Of a DNA stretch of 64,000 nt, positions 1-7,600 are shown piece after piece. Each line of letters begins with the position of its first letter. Position 1 is the stretch's first letter. Both the position numbers and the translations under genes were made by a program. The stretch covers positions 18,671 through 82,670 of the forward strand of contig NZ_FOEP01000018.1 in the NCBI RefSeq assembly GCF_900110775.1. Direction: 5' to 3'. A model generated the notes under the pieces. The model worked only from the letters and a program-made list of their open reading frames with translations. It was not told the DNA's origin and did no database searches. Source of the stretch: Thalassovita taeanensis (GTDB taxonomy: Bacteria; Pseudomonadota; Alphaproteobacteria; Rhodobacterales; Rhodobacteraceae).

Positions 1-1
1 G

Positions 2-49
2 GCGCAGGTCGATCCGCATCTCGCCTCGCCCGTGGTCGAGGTCAGCTGA
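2..49 (+). CDS. C-terminal end of an upstream protein (partial)
   Basis: One frame is open from the window edge to a TGA at 47-49, encoding only AQVDPHLASPVVEVS. The next gene starts one base after the stop, so the two are probably co-transcribed. In similar Rhodobacterales backbones a ParB-like gene often sits here, but 15 residues are too few to name the family. Confidence 0.4.
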   Translation, partial: AQVDPHLASPVVEVS

Positions 50-50
50 C

Positions 51-248
51 ATGATCGATCCGGCTTATCAGCGCCTCGGTCTGCCGCCGACGGCATCGCC
101 CCAGACAGTTCTGCGCGCGGCGGTCCGGGCGCTGCACCCCGACACGCGCGCCGTGCGCAGCTTCCGGACGGCGCGCAAGCGCTTCTACCGGCAGATGCTC
201 TGCGCGCATGCCGCACGGCAGGCATCGGGTGACAATCCGACCGGCTGA
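51..248 (+). CDS. J-domain-like mini-protein (65 aa)
   Basis: A 65-residue basic protein. Its N-terminal half, YQRLGLPPTASPQTVLRAA, followed by LHPDTR, resembles the first two helices and the HPD loop of a DnaJ J-domain, the part that stimulates Hsp70 ATPase. The domain is shorter than the usual ~70 residues and no further DnaJ region follows. It starts one base after the stop of the preceding frame, so it is probably translated with it. An Hsp70 partner is inference from the HPD motif alone; it may equally be a small backbone protein that only resembles a J-domain. Confidence 0.55.
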   Translation: MIDPAYQRLGLPPTASPQTVLRAAVRALHPDTRAVRSFRTARKRFYRQMLCAHAARQASGDNPTG

Positions 249-324
249 TCGCTTCCAACCAACCCTTCATCCCAATCCAGCGCCCGGCCCCAAGGCCCGG
301 GTTTCTCAATCTCAGGAGGTCCCC

Positions 325-744
325 ATGGCGGATTACTTCACCCATTTCTCATGCCTGATCGACGTTGGCACGCCCGACAAGGCCGCCCGCGCGCTCGCGC
401 TGTTTCATGACCTGCGCGCTGCGGATCAGGACGCCGACGACCCGGAGGTCGCAGGCTTCGACCTCGTGCGCCAAGATGGCCCCGTGGACAGCACCCTCTG
501 GATCCATGACGACGAGCACGGCGATGTCGAGGCGGTTATCCGTTTCGTGCTGCGCCTTGCAGAAGACCTCGAGCTCACCGGCCTTTGGGGGTTTCAGTAC
601 GGGCTGACCTGTTCCCGTCCGCGCCTCGACGCCTTCGGCGGTGGCGCGCATGTCATCGATCTCGGTGCCCGCAAATCCATCGGCTGGACCAGCACGCAAG
701 AATGGCTGGCCGTCGCACTGAACGGGGTGGATTTCGATGCCTGA
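325..744 (+). CDS. Conserved hypothetical protein of plasmid backbone (139 aa)
   Basis: An acidic soluble protein starting MADYFTHFSCLIDVG. The frame stays open further upstream, but the ATG at 325 has a strong AGGAGGT ribosome site five bases before it and is chosen as the start. The C-terminal half contains WGFQYGLTCSRPRLDAFGGG and GWTSTQEWL, a pattern recalled from uncharacterised proteins of Rhodobacterales plasmids and integrated elements. No enzymatic motif, signal peptide or membrane segment is visible. It overlaps the next gene by eight bases, which indicates coupled translation. Confidence 0.7.
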   Translation: MADYFTHFSCLIDVGTPDKAARALALFHDLRAADQDADDPEVAGFDLVRQDGPVDSTLWIHDDEHGDVEAVIRFVLRLAEDLELTGLWGFQYGLTCSRPRLDAFGGGAHVIDLGARKSIGWTSTQEWLAVALNGVDFDA

Positions 745-1381
745 GGTCATCTGCACAACAGTCTACCAGTTCCCTGAACTCTCCGACGTCGCCAAGGAAA
801 AGGCGCGCAGCTGGTATCGCGAGCTCGGCCCCCACGACGATTGGTGGGACGCGGTCTATGAGGATTTCGAGCGGGTCTGCGAGATCCTCGGCATTCGCCT
901 GAAGACCACGCCTGTGCGGCTGATGGGCGGCGGGACACGGGCCAAGCCCAGCATCTGGTTCTCCGGGTTCTGGAGCCAGGGCGATGGAGCGTCTTTTGAA
1001 GGGTACTTCAGCCACACCAAAGGCGCGCCCGCGCGCATCCGGGACTACGCGCCGCAGGACGCGACGCTGCACAGCATTGCCGACCGGCTGCGGGCCATCC
1101 AGCGGCACAACTTTTACCAGCTTGCTGCCGAGGTCAGCCATCGTGGTCGCTACTACCACGAATACACCATGTCCGTGGACGTAACCCGCGATAGCCCGAC
1201 CTGGCAGCCGCCCACCGAGGACGCAGAGGAGATCGTGACCGAGGCGCTGCGCGACCTTGCCCGCTGGCTCTACCGTCAGCTTCAGAGTGAATACGACCAC
1301 CTTACCTCGGACGAGTCCGTTGAGGACGGCATCATCGCCAATGAATACACCTTCACCGAAGAAGGGCGGCGGTTCGGGTGA
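737..1381 (+). CDS. Conserved hypothetical protein, sometimes annotated as antitoxin-like (214 aa)
   Basis: A soluble, aromatic-rich protein beginning MPEVICTTVYQFPELSDVAKEKA. It has a mid-region of glycine and tryptophan (PSIWFSGFWSQGDGASFEGYF) and a C-terminal acidic tail. Similar proteins are named 'antitoxin of toxin-antitoxin stability system' in Rhodobacterales and phage genomes. No toxin partner is recognisable here, so that name is not adopted. It overlaps the previous gene by eight bases and ends three bases before the convergent Fic gene. Function unknown. Confidence 0.65.
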   Translation: MPEVICTTVYQFPELSDVAKEKARSWYRELGPHDDWWDAVYEDFERVCEILGIRLKTTPVRLMGGGTRAKPSIWFSGFWSQGDGASFEGYFSHTKGAPARIRDYAPQDATLHSIADRLRAIQRHNFYQLAAEVSHRGRYYHEYTMSVDVTRDSPTWQPPTEDAEEIVTEALRDLARWLYRQLQSEYDHLTSDESVEDGIIANEYTFTEEGRRFG

Positions 1382-1384
1382 GGA

Positions 1385-1990
1385 CTATCGGGCAATTGAC
1401 CTGACGAGCGTCACGAGAGGGTCAAACTCGTGCTGATCGGCCGCTCTCAGCGCCTCGATATAGGCCGCGCGGTGTGCACTGTCGGCGTTCAGCGTGCCGC
1501 CGCCGGACCAGTCGAGGAAGATTGCCCGGTCGATCTTTGCCAGGTAGGCGTCTGCCATGATCCGCGCCCAACGTCCGTTGCCGTTGGCGAAGGGATGGAT
1601 CCAGACCAGGCGGTGATGCAGGCGCGCCGTGGCTTCCAGCGGGTCAAAGCTCTTGTGGTCGCGCCAGTACCGGGCGTCATCAAGGCAGGTGCGCAGTTCG
1701 GTTGAAATGTGCCAAACCGGCACGCCGATATTCTTCTCGGTCAGGCGATAGACGCCTGCCCAGTCCCAGACCTCGCCGAAGAGGCGCTTGTGAATCTCGC
1801 GGACGGCAGCATCGGTCAGCAGATCGAACGACTTGGGTCGTCGGTCGAGCCAGGTCAGGCCGGCGATGATGTTTTCGCCTTCGAGCTCGTTCAATTCGCC
1901 GCGGGTCGCGATGTGCTTGGCCCTGAGGCCAAGCAATTCGTCCGGTGTCAGGGGTGTCGCCCCAGCGGGTTCATGAAGCTCCAGCGTCAT
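1385..1990 (-). CDS. Fic/DOC protein, mobile mystery protein B family
   Basis: The catalytic Fic signature HPFANGNGRWAR lies at residues 132-143. It supplies the His base and the phosphate-binding loop used to move AMP, or another NMP, onto a hydroxyl side chain. The length (201 aa) and the N-terminal layout fit the 'mobile mystery protein B' family, which is almost always coded just after the XRE-type mobile mystery protein A, as here with a four-base overlap. The target is unknown. The pair behaves like a toxin-antitoxin or stabilisation module in the literature only by analogy; whether this one is toxic is inference. Confidence 0.85.
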   Translation of the reverse strand: MTLELHEPAGATPLTPDELLGLRAKHIATRGELNELEGENIIAGLTWLDRRPKSFDLLTDAAVREIHKRLFGEVWDWAGVYRLTEKNIGVPVWHISTELRTCLDDARYWRDHKSFDPLEATARLHHRLVWIHPFANGNGRWARIMADAYLAKIDRAIFLDWSGGGTLNADSAHRAAYIEALRAADQHEFDPLVTLVRSIAR

Positions 1991-2448
1991 TGCCAGAAAT
2001 CCCGGCGGCCTTCACGGATGATGTCGGCCGCCAGGTCCTCGACCATCTCGGCCTCGCTGCGCAGGCCCTCACTCTGCTCCTCGAGGGCCATATGCGCCCG
2101 TGTGCGCTGGATGATGCGGCGGGCTTTCGTGCGCGCTTGAGCCAGGACGATCTCCTCGACCGGGCCTTCGCGCGGGACGATGGCATAGACGAGACGTCCG
2201 CCCATGGCCTCGGCGATCTTCTCGAGCTGGTTCAGCGAGATCGCTCCCGCCTGCTCATTCCGGATTGATGCATAGATCGTGTTGCGCGAAACATCGAGAC
2301 GTTCGGCAAGGGCGGGCGCGTTCATCCCGATCGCTTCCTGAAACGTGGCGATCCAGCCACCGAACGGCTTTGCAAGCGACTTTGCCAGGCTGGCAGCCTG
2401 GTTGATCCTATCTTGGGCCTGACGTTGCTTCGCGCGAGTGACGGACAT
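1987..2448 (-). CDS. XRE-type regulator, mobile mystery protein A family
   Basis: The protein carries a helix-turn-helix (MNAPALAERLDVSRNTIYASI) followed by SLNQLEKIAEAMGGRLVYAIVP, the usual mobile mystery A ending of the DNA-binding domain. The C-terminus is charged and helical. The ATG at 2448 is preferred over the upstream in-frame ATG at 2478 for two reasons. AGG lies a few bases before 2448, and a promoter ending near 2485 would leave the 2478 start almost leaderless. The gene leads the Fic gene and overlaps it by four bases. It probably represses its own promoter through the inverted repeat at 2472-2488. Confidence 0.8.
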   Translation of the reverse strand: MSVTRAKQRQAQDRINQAASLAKSLAKPFGGWIATFQEAIGMNAPALAERLDVSRNTIYASIRNEQAGAISLNQLEKIAEAMGGRLVYAIVPREGPVEEIVLAQARTKARRIIQRTRAHMALEEQSEGLRSEAEMVEDLAADIIREGRRDFWQ

Positions 2449-2471
2449 GTGCCAACCTGAGAGTTTGCATT

Positions 2472-2488
2472 CCTGCATGAAGTGCAGG
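2472..2488. promoter_or_regulatory. Inverted repeat, candidate operator of the mobile mystery pair
   Basis: CCTGCA and TGCAGG form a perfect six-base inverted repeat around a five-base spacer. It lies across the predicted transcription start of the leftward XRE-Fic pair, where a bound repressor would block RNA polymerase. That the XRE protein binds it is inference from position. Confidence 0.5.
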
Positions 2489-2491
2489 TCT

Positions 2492-2520
2492 ATAATATGG
2501 CAGCAAGGCTAAGATTGCAA
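2492..2520 (-). promoter_or_regulatory. Sigma70-type promoter for the XRE-Fic pair
   Basis: On the minus strand TTGCAA (2520-2515) is followed after exactly 17 bases by TATTAT (2497-2492). Both hexamers match the housekeeping consensus at five of six positions. Transcription would begin near 2485 and leave about 36 untranslated bases before the ATG at 2448. Confidence 0.6.
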
Positions 2521-2771
2521 CATCATAGATGTGCATAAACGCTTGTGGCGCGATATCATAGATTGGCAAACGTATGGATTTTGCCAAGCTGAGATGTGGC
2601 AAAAGGTTGCGCCATGATCATGTTCCCGGCGCTGTTTGCCCTGATCAACGCTCTCTCGGGTCCCTGTCGACGTCGTCATCTGGTTCGTGCGGCGGCTTGC
2701 CTTAGGCAGGGCGAAGTCATGGCCTGTCGACTTAAAAAGCTCTATTCGGAACAAAGGCCTGTGGGTGTTGG

Positions 2772-4133
2772 ATGCAGAGAATGGATATATCGCGCGAGGA
2801 GCTTTTTGCTCTCATTTGGGAGAAGCCGACCGTGGAGGTCGCGCGTAACATGGGCATCTCGGACGTTGCCGTTGCCAAGCTCTGCGCGCGCCTTCAAGTG
2901 CCGAAACCGCCCCGAGGATATTGGGCGCGCGTAGAAGCAGGACAAGCGCCACGGCGTCCTCCGCTGCGTGCATTTCGCGACGAAATCGAGGAGCGCCGGA
3001 AAGCCCTCGCGCGCCCGTGTCCGCGTCCGGGCGCCGTCAGGCTGTCGCCGATTCAGCGTAAGTTCGTCGACCAGGCGCTTCTGGAGTTCCTGGCGAAGGG
3101 AGGCGACCCTGAGACCACAAAGGTTGTGTCCAACCAGATCAGGGACATGCCTCCCTACATCGCCACACAGCTGCTGCTCCTCATCCAGAACCGCTACCTC
3201 GTCTGGGTCAAGAATGGCGATGTCGATGTCGCGTTGAGCCATGGCGTCACGCAAAGCCTTGCGGGTCTTGTCGACAAGATGCTTCCGGTGGCAAAGCCAC
3301 AGGTCATTGTTCTGCCCCGCGCCGACCGCTGCTTCGATGAGGACCGGAAAGAACCGTCCATCCTGATCCGACTGACGGCGCATTTGCAGGAGCGTATAGC
3401 CCAGTTGGCGATGTTGGTGCGGGATCAGAAGCTTGCGCTTGTCGTCATGCCGCTCGTCACCCTCGATCATGCGTGGTCCGCGCATCATGTCTATTCTGCG
3501 GAAAACTACACGACAGCCAGCAGTCAGCTTTGCGTATCGGCCACCGAACTCTGGGTAGATTGCACCATGAATGCACCGCATTACCGCGGCGCTGACACCG
3601 AGACCTTCAAGACCGAGAAGGTCGCCTTGCGTGACATCATGCCGATCGACCTGATGCCATCGAAGGAAGTGGAGATCCCGCCAGCGGTTGGCCGCGTGCG
3701 GATAAAGCAGCATTGGCCCCGTCTACGGGCGCTTATCGAGGCCGAACGTGTGCACGAGATGTTGGAGCGCAGCACCTATGCCTTGGAGCGGGATATCCCG
3801 GACGACCAGATCGCCATCGCGGATCGCATCTGGTTCGGGGGCGATCACCCGATGCTGGCTGCGAGAAGGGCATGGGATCGCTTGTCAGACGAGATGGAGC
3901 GTTGGGGTGAAGAGATCGAGGCCGAACGAGCCGATCTGTGCTGCACCATTTTGGGCATCGCTTTGGGCGACGTCGTGGTGCAATCACACAAGGGCCAGAT
4001 CACGCGCATTCAAGTCTCTCGGACGAGCATGAACATCACCGAAAACCGGTCATTCTTCATCGTTGAAGGACAACGGTTTCGGAAAGATGGCACGGTGGGC
4101 AAACGCATTGACTCCATCTGGATCGACTTCTGA
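2772..4133 (+). CDS. Unknown 453-aa protein with N-terminal helix-turn-helix-like domain
   Basis: The first ~55 residues (ISREELFALIWEKPTVEVAR, then MGISDVAVAKLCARLQVP and PPRGYWARVEAGQ) read like a compact DNA-binding domain that recurs in uncharacterised bacterial proteins. The remaining ~400 residues are mixed alpha/beta with no enzymatic motif, signal peptide or membrane helix that I recognise. An internal ATG three codons in (2781) is an alternative start; neither has a strong ribosome site. The gene stands alone between the divergent XRE-Fic pair and a convergent small gene. Base composition is somewhat lower in GC than the backbone genes that follow, so it may be cargo. Function unknown. 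Confidence 0.65.
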   Translation: MQRMDISREELFALIWEKPTVEVARNMGISDVAVAKLCARLQVPKPPRGYWARVEAGQAPRRPPLRAFRDEIEERRKALARPCPRPGAVRLSPIQRKFVDQALLEFLAKGGDPETTKVVSNQIRDMPPYIATQLLLLIQNRYLVWVKNGDVDVALSHGVTQSLAGLVDKMLPVAKPQVIVLPRADRCFDEDRKEPSILIRLTAHLQERIAQLAMLVRDQKLALVVMPLVTLDHAWSAHHVYSAENYTTASSQLCVSATELWVDCTMNAPHYRGADTETFKTEKVALRDIMPIDLMPSKEVEIPPAVGRVRIKQHWPRLRALIEAERVHEMLERSTYALERDIPDDQIAIADRIWFGGDHPMLAARRAWDRLSDEMERWGEEIEAERADLCCTILGIALGDVVVQSHKGQITRIQVSRTSMNITENRSFFIVEGQRFRKDGTVGKRIDSIWIDF

Positions 4134-4160
4134 AGGGAAAACAGTCCCGCTGATCCGCGC

Positions 4161-4454
4161 TCACTTGTTCCCGTCGATCCATTTCGACATCAGCCCCTTG
4201 TCGCGGAAACATTCATCCGGGACGGCGCGGCGTTTGATGCGGGCAAGGCGCTCGGCGAAGGCGACTTGTTTTGATGACGGGCGGCTGTCCTGCGCGCCCA
4301 GGTTCAGCTTGGCCTGTGCATCGATCCACGCGCTCAAGGAGCGCCGATCTTGCTGAACGTCCCACGGCAGAAGCGTCTGGTTGCGCAGGGCCAGCGCGCG
4401 TGCGTAGGCGATCTGCTTGGGCGTCGCGGGCAGGGCGTAAGTAGTGCTTTCCAT
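4161..4454 (-). CDS. Small two-repeat protein behind a LexA-type box (97 aa)
   Basis: The protein consists of two copies of a ~36-residue unit. The first runs from TPKQIAYARALA to LSAWIDA and the second from SSKQVAFAERLA to MSKWIDG. The repeats share the K-Q-x-A-x-A-x-x-L-A pattern and a terminal W-I-D. A GGGAG ribosome site precedes the ATG at 4454. Similar small proteins are common in Rhodobacterales plasmids but have no assigned role. The GAAC-N7-GAAC box 36-50 bases upstream suggests DNA-damage induction. Confidence 0.65.
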   Translation of the reverse strand: MESTTYALPATPKQIAYARALALRNQTLLPWDVQQDRRSLSAWIDAQAKLNLGAQDSRPSSKQVAFAERLARIKRRAVPDECFRDKGLMSKWIDGNK

Positions 4455-4489
4455 CGGGGATCTCCCTTCTTAGCGTGGCTCTTAAATTA

Positions 4490-4504
4490 GAACATAACAG
4501 GAAC
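4490..4504. promoter_or_regulatory. LexA (SOS) box of alphaproteobacterial type
   Basis: GAAC-ATAACAG-GAAC is an exact GAAC-N7-GAAC direct repeat, equal to GTTC-N7-GTTC on the other strand. This is the LexA recognition pattern established for Rhodobacter and rhizobia. It lies 36 bases upstream of the leftward 97-aa gene, in its promoter region, and 127 bases before the rightward helicase gene. LexA could therefore control either or both. Confidence 0.6.
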
Positions 4505-4630
4505 AAAAGCAAGCCACCTGCGGAAATCATGGGGTTTAAGAGGAAGAGGAGGGCCGGGGAAGGTCAGGCCTGAGGGTGCCCGAAAGAGGGTGTCCGGGCC
4601 TGATCCTGTTCCTCATTCCGGAGTTTCCCG

Positions 4631-7600
4631 ATGACCCATCTCGCCCCTTTTGCGACCGAGCGCGCGCTTGCGCCTGTTGTCCCTATCCCATCCCCCGATA
4701 AGCCCGCTGCGATCTTGAGCGTGGCCGAAGCGCTGCAGACTGATCTGGCGCAAGGTTTCCAGATCGACGCGCTGCGCCTGCGCGGCGAGATGGAACGCGC
4801 CTTTGGCGGCTCCGATGCGACAGGCGCCTGGGATTGGAAACTGGCCTATGAGGCGGGCGAGGCCGCGCTGGTCCTGTTTCTGCGGAAATTCGGCCGCGCG
4901 CTCTTGGCGCGTGCAGGATCACCCGCAGCGCTGCTGCCGATCCTTGCCAAGGTGTCCGGCCTTTTGCCGACCCATACGCGGCGGTCCGAAGAGATGACGC
5001 GGTTCCAGCAGTTCTCGACGCCGCTGCCCATGGGGCTGGCCGCAATGGCTGCAGCACAGATCACTGCGCGCGATCTGGTGCTGGAGCCATCGGCTGGGAC
5101 GGGCCTTCTGGCGGTCTTCGCAGAAATCGCGGGCGGCAGCCTCGCGCTGAACGAGCTTGCCGACACCCGCGCTGATCTCCTCCGTCGCCTGTTTCCGGAC
5201 CGGCCTGTCACGGGCTTTGACGCAGCCCAGATCGACGATCATCTGGACGCAGGGTTGCGCCCGAGCGTCATCCTGATGAACCCGCCGTTCTCGGCGGTGG
5301 CCAATGTCGATGCCCGCAGCACCGAGGCGACAGCGCGGCATCTGCGCTCTGCGCTCGCGCGCCTGGTCCCCGGCGGACGGCTGGTCGCCATCACCGGTGC
5401 CAGTTTCGCGCCCGATTCCCCGGCCTGGGCCGAAACCTTTGGCCGCCTGACCGAGACCGCGCATCTGGTCTTTACAGGTGCCGTATCCGGTGCCGCGTTT
5501 GTCAAACATGGCACCAGCTTCGAGACGCGGATTTCGGTCTTCGACAAATGCCGCGGTGGCGAGCTGGGCGGCATCACCGCCGATCTGGCGCGCCCGATAT
5601 CGCCTGATGTGGCCAGCCTGCTGTCGCTGATCACAGCCCATGTCCCCCCACGCCTCGTGCTGGAAACGCCAGTATTGCGTGCGCAAACTCCTCTTTCCCC
5701 ATTTTCGGGAAATTCTGCCCATGCCACGCGAACCGCCAATGGCAGGTCACACGCTAAGTCCGCAACAGCCACCACAAGCACCGCAACACAGATCGATGCT
5801 GAGGATCTTGCCTATAGCCTGCGCGACGCGACCGAGGACGGTGCCAGCGCGCGCCTATCGGATGCAATTTATGAGACCTTCCGCCTGCAGGCGATCGACA
5901 TCCCTGGGGCGGAACCGCACCCGACTAAGCTGGTGCAATCGGCGGCTATGGCCTCGGTCGCGCCCCCAAAACCCAGCTATCGCCCCAAGCTGCCAGCCGC
6001 CGTACTGTGTGATGGCCTTCTGTCAGACGCGCAGCTTGAGACGGTGATCTACGCGGGCGAAGCGCATGGCGCGCAGCTCGCAGGCGCGTGGTGCGTGGAC
6101 GAGACCGGCGATATGGTCTCGGCCGCACCTGAGGACGCCACTGATGCCGTCCGCTTCCGTCGTGGGTTCTTCCTTGGCGACGGCACAGGGGCGGGCAAGG
6201 GCCGCCAGTCGGCCGGGATCTTGCTCGACAATTGGGCGCAAGGAAGGCGCAAGGCGCTCTGGATATCCAAAAGCGACAAGTTGCTTGAGGATGCGCAGCG
6301 CGACTGGCAGGCCTTGGGCCAAGAACGGCTGCTGGTGACGCCGCTCTCGCGTTATGCCCAAGATCGCGACATCCCACTCTCCGAAGGCATCCTCTTCACC
6401 ACCTATGCGACGCTGCGCTCCGAAGAGCGTGGGGCCAAGAAATCCCGCGTTGATCAGATCGTCGACTGGCTGGGGGCGGATTTCGACGGGGTGATCCTGT
6501 TTGACGAAAGCCACGCCATGGCCAATGCCGCTGGCAGCAAAGGTGAGCGCGGCGATGTCACTGCCTCGCAACAGGGCAGGGCGGGTCTGCGCTTGCAGCA
6601 CAAGCTGCCCAATGCGCGCGTGGTTTATGTCTCCGCCACAGGCGCGACCTCAGTGCATAATTTGGCCTATGCGCAGCGGCTTGGCCTTTGGGGCGGAGAA
6701 GATTTCCCCTTCGCCACCCGGGCGGAATTCGTCGAGGCGATTGAAGCAGGTGGCGTGGCGGCCATGGAGGTCCTCGCCCGCGATCTGCGGTCCCTCGGCC
6801 TCTATACGGCCCGGTCGCTCTCCTATGACGGCGTCGAATACGAGATGCTGGTTCACGCGCTCAGCCCCGAGCAGCGCTGCATCTACGATGCCTATGCCGG
6901 GGCCTTTGCCATCATCCACAACAACCTCGCGGCAGCGATGGAAGCCGCGAACATAACTGGCGAAAACGGCACGTTGAACCGACAGGCCAAGTCGGCTGCT
7001 CGCTCGGCCTTCGAGTCTGCCAAGCAGCGCTTCTTCGGCCATCTGCTGACTTCCATGAAAACCCCCACCCTCATTGCCGCCATCGAGGCCGATCTCGACG
7101 CGGGACATTCGGCGGTCATCCAGATTGTCTCAACCGGCGAGGCGCTGATGGAACGCCGACTTTCGGAAATCCCGACTGACGAGTGGAACGACATCCGCGT
7201 CGATATCACGCCGCGCGAATACGTCCTCGATTACTTGGCCCATGCCTTCCCAGTTCAGCTCTTTGAGCCCTTCACCGACAGTGAGGGCAACTTCTCCTCT
7301 CGCCCTGTGGTGCGGGACGGCCAACCGGTGGAATGCCGCGAGGCCGCCCGCAGGCGGGACGCCCTAATCGAAAAATTGGCCTCTCTGCCACCCGTACCGG
7401 GGGCGCTTGACCAGATCGTGCAGCGCTTTGGCACCGACCTCGTGGCTGAGGTCACGGGCCGGTCGCGCCGCATTGTGCGCAAGGGCGAGGGGCATGCCGC
7501 GCGGCTGGTCGTGGAAAGCCGGGCGGGCTCGGCCAACCTCGCGGAAACCGCCGCCTTCATGGATGACCAGAAGCGCATCCTGATCTTCTCGGATGCCGGT

